From NCBI GenBank assembly GCA_963715565.1, contig OY970256.1, positions 1,736,001 through 1,800,000 on the forward strand: a DNA stretch of 64,000 nucleotides, read 5' to 3'. Position numbers and translations under genes: made by a program. Positions 15,735-24,983 of this stretch are shown here, piece after piece; the first letter of the stretch is position 1; each line of letters starts with the position of its first letter. Source of the DNA: JACVRN01 sp963715565. Its GTDB lineage: Bacteria; Acidobacteriota; Blastocatellia; Pyrinomonadales; Pyrinomonadaceae. The notes under the pieces were generated by a model, which was not told the DNA's origin, made no database searches, and saw only the letters and a program-made list of their open reading frames with translations.

Positions 15735-17180
15735 TCAGGCTGTCATGGCTTGAGCGGCCATCAAAGGTTCTTCGGCTTGCTCGTGCTCCTCTGCCTGCTC
15801 GTGAAGCTCAAGCGCGGCGAGCACGTCGTTGAGCGCGCTGATGTAGACAATCGCTTCCCTGACTTGAATCTCGTGCCCGTGAATCTCGCGCTCCTTCCGG
15901 CGAATCATATTTTCTATCTGCTGCTTGATTTCCATCATCGTCAGTCCTTTCCCCTGGACAGTGGGCTTAACTTTAGCCACGCCAATCGGCACGATTTCAC
16001 TCACCAGAGACAGCTTCTTAAGGGGCACGCCGTTTCCATTCGGTCGCATGGGGACGAAGATGCGCGCATCGTTTAAGCCAAGGACGGAAGCCTGCGGCGG
16101 CACAACCAAACGCGCCTTTGCCTGCGCGCGCTTTCTTTTCATCAGCGACAATCTTGAGCCTAGGAAAGCTCCTATGCCGGAGGCGGGCAAAGCTTGAACC
16201 AGAAGATGAGCGTCCGAGATGAGCGGGTTGACGCCTCCGCTCATGACCGCTTTGTAACCGCTCATCATCAGGAGCGGCATGCAGAACCAGAGCCCCCATT
16301 GCCATCCCTCTTTCGGCCAGATAAGCGCGAAAAGAAATGCGAGCCCGCCGTAGATGACAAGCATGCTCACAAGCTCTGACCCGAAACGCGGGAAGAGGAT
16401 GGCCGCGCCGCCTACCATAATCGCCAGCCCGTAAGTTAAATAGAGCGACGGCCCTTCGTAATATTGCAGGTAGAAGACAGAGGGGTTATTCACGGCTTTG
16501 CGCAGCGAGAGCTTTGCGCCGCTGAACGCGCCCACCGAAGCCGAAGCGATAACTTGCGCCAGCATGTTGGCGTCGCCCATGAGCGGGTTGATGCTGCTCG
16601 TGAGCGCCATCTTGTAGCCCGTCAGCATCACGAGCGGAAGTGAAATCCAGATTCCCCACTGCCACCCGTCGTTGGGCCAGATAAATCCAAAGAGCGCGGC
16701 GAGCACCGAGTAGATTAAAAAGGCGCTGAGGATTTCTGGACCGATGCGTGGCGCAAGCACGATGATGCCGCCCGTGAGAATCGCCAGCACGTGTATGTAT
16801 TGCTGCGTGGAGCTGCGCGCGTCGCGCCACGAATAAGCGTTCGCCACCTCGACTCTTCTAAAAGACCAGCGCCCGCCGTAGAAGCCTGCGCCGCAGGCGA
16901 ACACAAGCATCCCCGCGATCGTGTGCGCTTCGCCCAGGAGCACCATAGGCGTTCCGGCATTGACGGCACGCAGGCCGCTCAAAACCAGCGCCGGAAAAGC
17001 TATGATGAGACCCCAGCGCCAGCCGTCGCTCGGCCAGATAAAGCTAAAGAGAAACGCCCACAGCGCGTAGAGCGCAAAAGTAGCCAAGGGCTCCGGCCCA
17101 TAGTGCGGCCCGATGATGATCGAGCCTCCGGCCACGATCGCCATCACGTAAACGTATTGCTTTGTCTTCTCAGCAGCCAT
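15735..17180 (-). CDS. Membrane protein with three homologous 4-helix repeats
   Basis: Unrecognised protein of about 481 residues. It consists of three similar units of about 100 residues, each with GG-(I/A)-I-x(3)-P-x-(Y/I/F)-G, then FxFIWPxDGW(R/Q)WG, then a hydrophobic hairpin and (R/K)xSL(R/M)(R/K). The repeated IWP-x(2)-GW-x-WG block is the clearest mark. Each unit predicts about four membrane segments, giving about twelve in all. The C-terminus is a soluble coiled coil (MEIKQQIENMIRRKEREIHG..). ATG 17180 is chosen because the open frame further upstream is Arg-rich and not protein-like. It is last in the lasso run; a role in export, immunity or envelope structure is only inference. Confidence 0.7.
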   Translation of the reverse strand: MAAEKTKQYVYVMAIVAGGSIIIGPHYGPEPLATFALYALWAFLFSFIWPSDGWRWGLIIAFPALVLSGLRAVNAGTPMVLLGEAHTIAGMLVFACGAGFYGGRWSFRRVEVANAYSWRDARSSTQQYIHVLAILTGGIIVLAPRIGPEILSAFLIYSVLAALFGFIWPNDGWQWGIWISLPLVMLTGYKMALTSSINPLMGDANMLAQVIASASVGAFSGAKLSLRKAVNNPSVFYLQYYEGPSLYLTYGLAIMVGGAAILFPRFGSELVSMLVIYGGLAFLFALIWPKEGWQWGLWFCMPLLMMSGYKAVMSGGVNPLISDAHLLVQALPASGIGAFLGSRLSLMKRKRAQAKARLVVPPQASVLGLNDARIFVPMRPNGNGVPLKKLSLVSEIVPIGVAKVKPTVQGKGLTMMEIKQQIENMIRRKEREIHGHEIQVREAIVYISALNDVLAALELHEQAEEHEQAEEPLMAAQAMTA

Positions 17181-17251
17181 ACGCCGTTTCGAGTCAACAC
17201 CGCAGAGACATCTCCGCCCAACAATCCGGCGCGGAACGATGCTCAAAAGAT

Positions 17252-18628
17252 TTAAGTGAGCGAGACAGTTTCTTCGAGGATTGGGCTCCTGTGCGAAACC
17301 AGAGCTGACATGATTGCCCGCGCTCCTCCTGCTCCGAGGACTACGAGCAACATCCAGAAGGCGTACCGTAAGCGATACAGTGCGCCTAGATTGACAACGA
17401 CCAGACCGAATGCAGTGGCGCTGATTATAACAACAAAGAGAAGAAACCAGACAGAAAAATCTCGCCGCCTCTGCCACAGCGCAAAGAGCGAGAGCGCAAA
17501 GGCCGTGTACGCGCAGAGAGTTTCCAGCCCGACGAGCGCGCGGCCCGCGCGTCCCAACACGCGCCCTTCCGCGAACCACGCATCCGGAAAAGGAGCGAAG
17601 AGACCGATGATCGTCGCGCGCGGAAGATAACTTAAAAGGTCGCGCGTGGTATTAAACTCCACATCAGCGTCGATGTTCGTCCCGCCCCCCGAATAATCTA
17701 TAAAGCCCTGGCGGCTCAACTTAATCAGCGGCACAATACGCCACAACAAAACCGGCTCGCCCGCTTTTGAAGCTTCACGCGCCTCGCTCGCTTCCACAGA
17801 TACGGTTCGTCTCTGCACCACGCCGTTCTCTATATATGGTGCGGGCAGAGACATGTCCGGCTCTTGAAGCTTGCCTACAATCGTCGGCACGAAGAAGACG
17901 GCGACCAGCAAGCTCGCGACGCCCGCTAGATTTCCCTTGAGCGCGTGTCGCTCGCGAATTTGTCGCGCGACGAAACAGGCCGCGCCGCACAACACGACGG
18001 CGACAAAGAGAGGCCACATCCGAACACGGACGAGCCAAAGGAGCGAGAGCGCAACCGCGTCCGCAACTCCGACGAGCGCTCCTGTCTTGATTGAAAAATT
18101 TCTAGTCAGCCACAGCAGCAGTGCTCCGACGAGCAGGAGCACGAGCGCGACAAACAGCGGGTCTCGGAATAACTGCGTCGTGTGCAGTAGAAAAGTGGGC
18201 CACACGGCGACCATAGACGCGGCCAGCAATCCGGAGCTTTGGTCGAAGGCTTCACGGCCCAGCGCATAAACCAGCACGACGATTGTCAGGTAAAGAAATA
18301 GGTTAACGGGCTCGGCGCTCAGGACGCTCGTGCCAAAAAATTTTTGAAGCGGCGCGAAGGATAAGGAGTAGAGCTTGAGGTGCAAAGGATACGGCGCGCG
18401 CGCCCACGCAGTTATTCCCTCGTCGCGCAGTATGTCGGCAAGCATCACGGTCTCTGTGCGGTAGATGTAGCTGTCGGAAGCAGTCATCATGCCGCCCGCG
18501 TCAATCACACCGGGGAACAGGTTGAAACGCCCCGCCACATAAAGCGAGCAGACGAGCGCCAGATGAAAGACAGCACAGAGCACGACCAGACGCCAGAGGC
18601 TACTCCGCCGCGACCAGAAGCTTTTCAT
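17252..18628 (-). CDS. GT-C-like polytopic membrane protein
   Basis: Protein of about 458 residues with around eleven hydrophobic segments. After TM1 the first loop carries DSYIYRTET, and it is followed by closely packed helices, an arrangement like dolichyl-phosphate-mannose glycosyltransferases of the GT39/PMT type. A soluble loop holds SLPAPYIENGVVQRRTVSVEAS. I use ATG 18628, which is 13 bases after the preceding stop; ATG 18658 would overlap it. No acidic catalytic motif can be pinned down with certainty. In this cluster it might glycosylate a product or a carrier, or be an unrelated envelope enzyme. Confidence 0.6.
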   Translation of the reverse strand: MKSFWSRRSSLWRLVVLCAVFHLALVCSLYVAGRFNLFPGVIDAGGMMTASDSYIYRTETVMLADILRDEGITAWARAPYPLHLKLYSLSFAPLQKFFGTSVLSAEPVNLFLYLTIVVLVYALGREAFDQSSGLLAASMVAVWPTFLLHTTQLFRDPLFVALVLLLVGALLLWLTRNFSIKTGALVGVADAVALSLLWLVRVRMWPLFVAVVLCGAACFVARQIRERHALKGNLAGVASLLVAVFFVPTIVGKLQEPDMSLPAPYIENGVVQRRTVSVEASEAREASKAGEPVLLWRIVPLIKLSRQGFIDYSGGGTNIDADVEFNTTRDLLSYLPRATIIGLFAPFPDAWFAEGRVLGRAGRALVGLETLCAYTAFALSLFALWQRRRDFSVWFLLFVVIISATAFGLVVVNLGALYRLRYAFWMLLVVLGAGGARAIMSALVSHRSPILEETVSLT

Positions 18629-18641
18629 GCTCGACGATCTC

Positions 18642-19823
18642 TTACTGATTCCATCCATACTTCGTCACCAGTCGCATCGGCCTCAGGATGAGATAAAAAG
18701 GAAAGAGCACGCGCGGCAAAGACCAGCGCGCCAAATCTTCCACGGTCGGCACAAGCGCGCAGCGCAAACCGCAACGCAGCCCGTCGCGCCTGCGGTCGTT
18801 GAGACGGAAATAAAATCGCGCGGACGCTGCAAGCGCGGGCGATGTGTGCTCCGCTTCAAGAAAACGCGGGCCGAAAAACTCGGCGCGTATCCACGCGGTT
18901 AAAGAGCGTGCGGGCGCGCAGGCGTGTGCTGCCTGTAAAATGTCAGGCGGAAGCGGCGCGCTCAAAAGCTCGTGCGCGAGCAGCAGCCCTAGATAAAGAA
19001 TGCGCTCGCTCTTAAGCGCGCGTGCGCGCGTCGTCAATTGCTCCCAGTCAAATTCCTGCTGGCAAAGCAACCCGGCCACGCCGCAAATCCATTCCAGTCG
19101 CTCCCACATGTGCTTGGCCCCATGCGCGCAGAGATAGAGCACAAGCTCCTCGCGCTTTAGAACCGTGATGTCGGTTCCGGCCAGCCTCACGGTCTCCGTG
19201 CGCGTCCATAATTCTTCAGCTTCGAGCGGGAACGAAAAATATTTCGGGTCTATCTTCCAGTGAAGCTCGACCATGCTCTCATCCGACGCGCGCCGGAAAA
19301 GCAGCTCGTGTTGCGATTGAACAAAAAGCTCCTCGCGCGCACCCTTGAGCGCTATCTCCGGCTCATACCCTGCGGCTTGCAACAGGTCTTTCGCTTTCGC
19401 AAAATCCTCCGGGTGAATCAGGATGTCGAGGTCAGTAAAATTGCGCAGCGCCAGATTGCCGTAGACGTTGAGCGCCAGCGTCGGCCCCTTAAAACAGATG
19501 ACCGGCACATCGTTCTCCGTGAAAAGCTTCAAGACGTGCACGAGGTCTTCCGTCAGGCGAACGTTGCGACGGGCGTTGGTATTAAAGTAATGCTGAAGCT
19601 CGTCCATCACGCGCGCGGGCACACGCTCGGGCGCAAGCTGTTTGAGATGCCAGTAAAGAAGCGGCGCGAGCTTGTGCCAGACAGCCGTGCGCGCCAGTAG
19701 CTCCCAATCCAAATCTTCATCGAGCAAAGCCCGTATGCGCTGCGACGTCTCTTCATCCATACGCGCCCGCGCGCACAGGTACAACAGCTCTGCCTCGGGC
19801 CGCAAGGCCGAAGTTGAAAGCAT
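18642..19823 (-). CDS. Nucleotidyltransferase-family protein (NTP_transf_5-like)
   Basis: Protein of about 393 residues. The core motif CFKGPTLALNVYGNLALRNF followed by TDLDILIHPED has the KG..L and D-x-D arrangement of the uncharacterised nucleotidyltransferase family often seen next to lasso-peptide operons. Helical flanks and a basic C-terminus complete it. The likely chemistry is nucleotidyl transfer; the acceptor is unknown, and the precursor or mature peptide is a candidate. ATG 19823 is preferred over an in-frame TTG at 19850. It follows the oxygenase gene by about 40 bases. Confidence 0.75.
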   Translation of the reverse strand: MLSTSALRPEAELLYLCARARMDEETSQRIRALLDEDLDWELLARTAVWHKLAPLLYWHLKQLAPERVPARVMDELQHYFNTNARRNVRLTEDLVHVLKLFTENDVPVICFKGPTLALNVYGNLALRNFTDLDILIHPEDFAKAKDLLQAAGYEPEIALKGAREELFVQSQHELLFRRASDESMVELHWKIDPKYFSFPLEAEELWTRTETVRLAGTDITVLKREELVLYLCAHGAKHMWERLEWICGVAGLLCQQEFDWEQLTTRARALKSERILYLGLLLAHELLSAPLPPDILQAAHACAPARSLTAWIRAEFFGPRFLEAEHTSPALAASARFYFRLNDRRRDGLRCGLRCALVPTVEDLARWSLPRVLFPFYLILRPMRLVTKYGWNQ

Positions 19824-19862
19824 CGCTTCTTTTGTTTCGAGAGCTTTCAAAGCTTTTCCGTT

Positions 19863-20813
19863 TCAAGTTTGCAAGAGACGCTCTGCGAGCCCCGCGTATC
19901 TGATAGCCAGAGGCTCGAACTTTTTGTAATCGAGAATCGCGTTGCTCGCGATTTTGATACGCATAGAGAATGATGGTAAGCCTCCGTCAATCTCCGGCCT
20001 GTAAATTTTGTCTGACGCTGTTTCAAGCTCGACGCTCGCGAATTCGAGCGAGATGCTGATGCGCGGCGTGGTCGGCTCGACGACGGACGCGCCCCAGTGA
20101 ATCACGTCATAGCCCCAGCCCAACACAGAACCCGCCGGGACAGGCAAAGCGCGGCTCGACTGTAAAAGCTCTCTCAGCTCCGCAATCGTGAAAGCGTCAA
20201 TCTCTTTGTAGCGCCCGAGGATTCTTTGCGGAGTCAGATTGCGCGGAATCAAATACATGCAACCGTTCGCCAGCGTCGCATCACCGAGCGCAATCCACAC
20301 GGTGACGCGATTGCGATGCCCGTCTATGTGCGGCGGCCAACCGCCGGAGCGTTCGTGCGTGTGCACGTAATGACACCAGACGTGATGCAGGACTTCCCTG
20401 TAGCTTTCACCGAGCAAGCCGGTCAGCAACCTCTCAAGCGCAGGCACACGCCACACCTGCCAGAACTCGTCGTACACGTAAGCGAAGACGGGCGGCCAGC
20501 CCTCGCGTCTTAAACGCTCGACGCATTCCCTCATGCGGCTCATCAATTCCGTGGAAAAGAGCGACTCAATTTTAAAGTAGTCCTCGCTCTCCATCTTTTT
20601 CAGAAGCTTTAGCTCGCGCTCCTCCCCAAGCGCGTTTGTTTGAAGCGCGCCCGCGCGCCCCAAGTCTTCAACAGAGAGCTGCGGATTCAGCTCGCGCCAG
20701 TAAGACACGTTGAGCGCTTTTTCATAAAGCGCCGCGACTTCGCGCTCCGGTAGACGCGACTGTTCGAGCAGCCGTAAGAATAGTTCCTGCTTATCGCTCT
20801 GGGCGCTAATCAT
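19863..20813 (-). CDS. Phytanoyl-CoA-dioxygenase-like Fe(II)/2OG oxygenase (copy 2)
   Basis: Protein of 316 residues, paralogue of the gene directly upstream. The iron triad is visible as H162-x-D164 in GGWPPHIDGH and H239 in YDVIHWGA, with R251 in PRISIS as the probable 2-oxoglutarate anchor. An N-terminal helical region of about 100 residues precedes it and includes the shared block ERLRREGWPPVFAYVYDEFW. The two genes are 20 bases apart. They may hydroxylate the lasso peptide at different positions. Known lasso clusters rarely carry such a pair. Confidence 0.8.
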   Translation of the reverse strand: MISAQSDKQELFLRLLEQSRLPEREVAALYEKALNVSYWRELNPQLSVEDLGRAGALQTNALGEERELKLLKKMESEDYFKIESLFSTELMSRMRECVERLRREGWPPVFAYVYDEFWQVWRVPALERLLTGLLGESYREVLHHVWCHYVHTHERSGGWPPHIDGHRNRVTVWIALGDATLANGCMYLIPRNLTPQRILGRYKEIDAFTIAELRELLQSSRALPVPAGSVLGWGYDVIHWGASVVEPTTPRISISLEFASVELETASDKIYRPEIDGGLPSFSMRIKIASNAILDYKKFEPLAIRYAGLAERLLQT

Positions 20814-20833
20814 GTTTCGTCAATCCGTCTTTG

Positions 20834-21802
20834 TCAGCTTTCGACGCCGACGCTCGCGGTCAAATCCCTGAGACGCTCTGCGAGCGGTGCGTAGCGACGC
20901 ATCAACGGCTCGCGCTTTTCGTAGGTGATGATGGCTTTGCCTATCAACTGCAACCGCTCTGTAAAAGTGGGCCAGCCCGCGCGTCCATCCAGAAGCGGTG
21001 GCTCCTTCGCGGTCGGCTCCGCTCCTTCGCCTATGAAACTCGCGGCGAGACTGATACGGGGCTCAAGAGGCTCAAGCACGCGCGCGCCCCAGTGAATCAT
21101 CCCGTAATCCCAGCAGAGGACGGAACCCGCGCGCGCGGGCATCGCGCGCATCGATTGCAGCAGGATTTTTAATTCCTCCATGCTGACCGTCTCAAGCTCA
21201 AGAAAATTTTCCGCGACCCTCGCGGGCACAAGATGACGCGGAATCAAATGCATGCAGCCGTTCGCCAGCGTCGCATCGCTCAGCGGAATCCAGACCGAAA
21301 CCCTGTTGGAATTGCTGTGCCCGTCTATGTGCGGCGGCCAACCGCCAGAGCCCTCGTGCGTGTGCACGTAATGAAGCCACACGTGCGAGGTCTGTCGATA
21401 AGCCTGACCGAGCAAAGCGCTCAACAGCTTTTCAAGCGCAGGCACGCGCCACACCTGCCAGAACTCGTCGTACACATAAGCGAAGACGGGCGGCCAGCCC
21501 TCGCGTCTTAACTTCTCAACACATTCCCTCATGCGCTCCGTCACGTTCAGAGGCAGTTGCGGCTCAAGCTCGAAGTAACCCTGCTTGCGAAATTTCGAGA
21601 CCAGCTCACGCTCGTCATCCAACACATCATCAATAGCAATCTTTTCATGATGCTCGTCATCAATCGCGAGGAGCGGATTCAAGCTACGCCAGTAGTCGGG
21701 TCGCAGCGCATCCCTGAGACGCGCTTCCGCCTCCTCTGCCTGAAGCCTTGATTGCTCCAACAGCATTAGCACGGCTTCTTCAGGAAGACGCTTGCTTTCC
21801 AT
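20834..21802 (-). CDS. Phytanoyl-CoA-dioxygenase-like Fe(II)/2OG oxygenase (copy 1)
   Basis: Protein of 322 residues. The triad is H158-x-D160 (GGWPPHIDGH) and H237 (GMIHWGA), with R249 (PRISLA). The stretch from REGWPPVFAYVYDEFWQVW to the HxD motif is nearly identical to copy 2, while the N-terminus and the region after the second His differ. This pattern points to tandem duplication followed by divergence in the parts that shape the substrate pocket. It starts 10 bases after the ABC transporter gene ends. Confidence 0.8.
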   Translation of the reverse strand: MESKRLPEEAVLMLLEQSRLQAEEAEARLRDALRPDYWRSLNPLLAIDDEHHEKIAIDDVLDDERELVSKFRKQGYFELEPQLPLNVTERMRECVEKLRREGWPPVFAYVYDEFWQVWRVPALEKLLSALLGQAYRQTSHVWLHYVHTHEGSGGWPPHIDGHSNSNRVSVWIPLSDATLANGCMHLIPRHLVPARVAENFLELETVSMEELKILLQSMRAMPARAGSVLCWDYGMIHWGARVLEPLEPRISLAASFIGEGAEPTAKEPPLLDGRAGWPTFTERLQLIGKAIITYEKREPLMRRYAPLAERLRDLTASVGVES

Positions 21803-21812
21803 AACTAAAAGC

Positions 21813-23645
21813 TCAAGCCTCTGCTTCGATTTGAGCGGTCCACGATTCCGCGTAGAGACCGCCGCGATTCAACAACTCCAGATGACGCCCCGATTCCACA
21901 ATCCGGCCTTCGGTCATGACGTGTATGACGTCTGCGCGCATGGCCGTCGTAAAGCGATGCGTGATGATAAGCGCCGTGCGACCGCGCGCTAGACGGCGAA
22001 ACCTGTCGAGCCAATCGTCCTCGGCCCATGGGTCCATCGCGCTCGTCGGCTCGTCCAAGATGATGATGGGCGCTTCCCGCAGAAAAGCTCTTGAAAGCGC
22101 GATGCGTTGCCACTCGCCCACGCTCAACTCAGTCCCGCCCTTAAACCATTTCCCCAGAAGATTGTCGTAGCCTTCGGGCAATCTCTGTACGATTTCATCA
22201 GCGCCCGCACCGCGCGCAGCCTTTTCAATCTCATCCTCCGAAGGCTTCGCCGCAAGATCGCCGAGCGCTATGTTTTCCGCAACCGTCGTGCTGTAGTGAA
22301 CAGGCTCTTGAAAAAGAACCGTGATGTGCCGCCGCAACTCTTCTACGGACAACTCGCGCAGGTCCACGCCGTCCAGCTCGACCGAGCCTTCATTCGGGTC
22401 ATACAGGCGACACAGGAGCTTGATGAGCGTTGACTTGCCCGCGCCGTTGGTCCCCACAATCGCAGCGATTTGACCCGCCGGAATTGTGAGGTCGAAACCA
22501 TCGAGCACGGCGCGCGTGCTTCCCGGATAATGAAAGCTCACGCCGCGAAAACGTATCCCTTGCTGTAACGGCAGAGGAACGGGCAAAGGCTCCGGCGGGT
22601 CAATGACTTTTGGCTCAAGCGCCAGAAACTCAAACAGGTTTCCGAGAAAGAGACTGTTCGCATAAAGCTGCCCGACCGATTCAAGCAAAGCACGCATCAA
22701 CTGCTGGCCCAGGTTGAAGGCTTGATAAAAAAGGGCCAGCTCGCCCAACGTCACCTGCCCGCGCAGCGCGCGCCAGATCATCCAGCCAAGCGCCAAACCC
22801 GTGATGATGAGAGCAGCCGCGCCCGCCGCCAGCTCCGCCAGACTTTGATCTCTCGCGAGCCTTAAACGCTCGTCGCGCAAACGATGACGCAAGGTCTGGT
22901 AAGCGTTTTGGAAATAGCTGCCGAGCGCAAACAATCTCAACTCGGCTGCCGTCTCGCCCGTCGTCAGCAGCCAGTCGTAATACCACGTCTTGCGCTCGTC
23001 GGCTGTCGTGCGCAGCCTCCAACGATGCAGGCGATACGTGTAACGCAGGACGACGTAGAATGCCGGAAGCGTGCTCAGGAAAAGCGCAACGGGCATCCAC
23101 CAGCCGAAAGGAATCAAGACCACGCCCATCGCCAGAAGCGTGATGCCGCTTTGCAGTAGGCTCCCTATATTTTCAAGCAGCGAGATGGGTCTGTAGGCGG
23201 CTTCTTCACGAGCGCGATGAAGATGATCGTAAAACTCTGGCAGCTCGTAAAAGGCCATGTCAGCGGCGATGGATTTTTGATGAATCAGCGCGCTGATGTA
23301 GTCGCGCAGGATTTCAGACTGCACCGTGCGTATCCAGCTCGACGCCGCTCTCAAGACTTCCATCAACAGCAGCACTGCGGCCATCGCGACGCCTAAAATT
23401 AAGATGTGCCGAACGGGCTCCCACGCGCCGCCCTGTTGATACGCGACGACGAATGCGTCCACCAGAAGCCGCGTCAGGTAAACGACTGCGACGGGCAGCA
23501 AGCCCTGCACGACGAGCAACGCGACCCACGCGACGGTCCAGTAGCGCGCCGCCGTCCAGACGAGCCTGAGCGTGCGCGCAAGATAAGGCAGTTGGCCGAA
23601 GGCTCTACCTAACCTGCTTTTGATGTAATCGAAATTCCCGGCCAC
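21813..23645 (-). CDS. ABC transporter, fused permease and ATPase (lasso export)
   Basis: Half-transporter of about 610 residues. Six membrane helices (about 30-330) are followed by an ATPase with Walker A GTNGAGKS, signature LSVGEWQRIALSRAF and Walker B IIILDEPTSAMDP. The signature LSVGE deviates from LSGGQ, which is common in peptide and lipid exporters. There is no C39 protease domain, in line with lasso systems where B2 cleaves the leader. GTG 23645 is the assumed start, without a clear ribosome binding site. Within the operon it most likely exports the mature lasso peptide and gives self-protection. Confidence 0.85.
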   Translation of the reverse strand: MAGNFDYIKSRLGRAFGQLPYLARTLRLVWTAARYWTVAWVALLVVQGLLPVAVVYLTRLLVDAFVVAYQQGGAWEPVRHILILGVAMAAVLLLMEVLRAASSWIRTVQSEILRDYISALIHQKSIAADMAFYELPEFYDHLHRAREEAAYRPISLLENIGSLLQSGITLLAMGVVLIPFGWWMPVALFLSTLPAFYVVLRYTYRLHRWRLRTTADERKTWYYDWLLTTGETAAELRLFALGSYFQNAYQTLRHRLRDERLRLARDQSLAELAAGAAALIITGLALGWMIWRALRGQVTLGELALFYQAFNLGQQLMRALLESVGQLYANSLFLGNLFEFLALEPKVIDPPEPLPVPLPLQQGIRFRGVSFHYPGSTRAVLDGFDLTIPAGQIAAIVGTNGAGKSTLIKLLCRLYDPNEGSVELDGVDLRELSVEELRRHITVLFQEPVHYSTTVAENIALGDLAAKPSEDEIEKAARGAGADEIVQRLPEGYDNLLGKWFKGGTELSVGEWQRIALSRAFLREAPIIILDEPTSAMDPWAEDDWLDRFRRLARGRTALIITHRFTTAMRADVIHVMTEGRIVESGRHLELLNRGGLYAESWTAQIEAEA

Positions 23646-23697
23646 AATTTTTCGGAACGCCTTCCAAGTCTCAAAGACAAAAAGCGCGAGACAAATT

Positions 23698-24912
23698 TCA
23701 AGCGCGCGAAACCCTGAGCGCGTGACGAGTCTCCACAGTCCCGTGCCTGTACTCCACGACCATCTCTGTCCCTTCGCTCACTTCCAAAGAATCCGCCAGC
23801 ACCCAGACGGGACTCAGCCAGTGATTACTCGAATCCACCTCTGCCGGATGCGTCGAAAATCTGGTTGCCGGACCAAGCTGCAATTCAAAATAGACGACGA
23901 AGCCCTGCACCAGCCCACTGTCAGACGCTCGCACAGTGGCTCGATTATCCACGACCGATTGCTTCGCGTTCTTGAAATCCAAATCCGCGAGCAGGACCGG
24001 CTCGCTAAACGTCTGCCACTCGCGCGCCTTGTATGGATTGATGTAAAAGGCGTGCGGCGCATTACGCTCGGCCTCCAACAAGGGACTGAAATCCACGTCG
24101 TACCACGAGCGCCAGTTGCTCAAAGCCTCTTCCGTGAAAGTGTACTTCGCCAGCACCTCTTCTGGAATAGAGACGGGCAAGCCAAAGACACGCACCCTTT
24201 CGGGCACTAGACGAGCATCAGGTTTCAGAAAACGCTTCTGCGCGTCGAGCGTGATTTCCAACACCTGCTCGGCAAGCGGCTCGTTGCCGATCATCTCGCT
24301 AATCATGACGTCGGCGCGCTCGGGCAGAGTCGTACGCGTGGACCAGCCTTCCAACAGGGTGATGCGATGCGCGAGCCCGTTGGCTTCAAAGACGGCGCGC
24401 GCCGATTTCGCTATGCCGCTTGCCTCAATCGCGTAGACGTGTCGCGCCCCGGCCTGCGCCGCCGCGACGGAAAGCACGCCCGTTCCGGTTCCAACTTCGA
24501 CCACGACATCGCCGGGCCGCACGACTTCGCGAATCGCGTCTATGAAGCAAGCTGTCCGCGCGCGGTCATTCAGCATCTCTATGTGAACCTGCGGCGCGTT
24601 GTAGCCAGTGCCTTCAGCATCCATCATGGGCCGAGCGTGATTTTCATCAAGCAACACGCCCGCCCTGTAAAGCCGTATGATGGTGCTCGTCAAATCCCGC
24701 CAGTCCTGCGTTCCACGCGCGCGCGCTGTCAACTCTTCGAGCGCTGATGCCAGAGAGACGGGCCGCGAAAAAGCATCGAGCACAGCCAGACAATGAGAGC
24801 CGCATTCGATTGCGCCGCCGTCCGTAAAAATCTGCGCGCCGCCCGTCGAATCAACACGCATCCGCAGGTCCGGAATGCGCTGTAGAATGGTGCTGGGCGA
24901 AAGATTCATCAT
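23698..24912 (-). CDS. PRMT-type methyltransferase with N-terminal RRE-like domain
   Basis: Protein of about 404 residues. Residues 1-95 look like a PqqD/RRE winged helix (ILQRIPDLRMRVDSTGG.., then RLYRAGVLLDEN). The rest is a class I methyltransferase of the protein-arginine-methyltransferase type: VEVGTGTGVLS (139-149, AdoMet), a double-E loop SEMIGNEPLAE with E206 and E215 spaced as in PRMTs, and a THW-like loop NHWLSPVW (363-370). This set of marks is rare in bacteria. The lasso core has one Arg followed by Gly, the typical PRMT substrate context. ATG 24912 is preferred over an in-frame TTG at 24924. Substrate is inference. Confidence 0.75.
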   Translation of the reverse strand: MMNLSPSTILQRIPDLRMRVDSTGGAQIFTDGGAIECGSHCLAVLDAFSRPVSLASALEELTARARGTQDWRDLTSTIIRLYRAGVLLDENHARPMMDAEGTGYNAPQVHIEMLNDRARTACFIDAIREVVRPGDVVVEVGTGTGVLSVAAAQAGARHVYAIEASGIAKSARAVFEANGLAHRITLLEGWSTRTTLPERADVMISEMIGNEPLAEQVLEITLDAQKRFLKPDARLVPERVRVFGLPVSIPEEVLAKYTFTEEALSNWRSWYDVDFSPLLEAERNAPHAFYINPYKAREWQTFSEPVLLADLDFKNAKQSVVDNRATVRASDSGLVQGFVVYFELQLGPATRFSTHPAEVDSSNHWLSPVWVLADSLEVSEGTEMVVEYRHGTVETRHALRVSRA

Positions 24913-24983
24913 CTGCTTCTTCAAAAATTTCGAGACGCGGATTTTTAAGATGGCTCGCCTGTGCGCGTCCGCGCTTCGTTTGT

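Noticed and set aside
17181..17579. Long N-terminal extension of the three-repeat membrane protein.
   Set aside because: It is Arg/Cys-rich, overlaps the neighbour in another frame and has no ribosome binding site; ATG 17180 gives a normal start.
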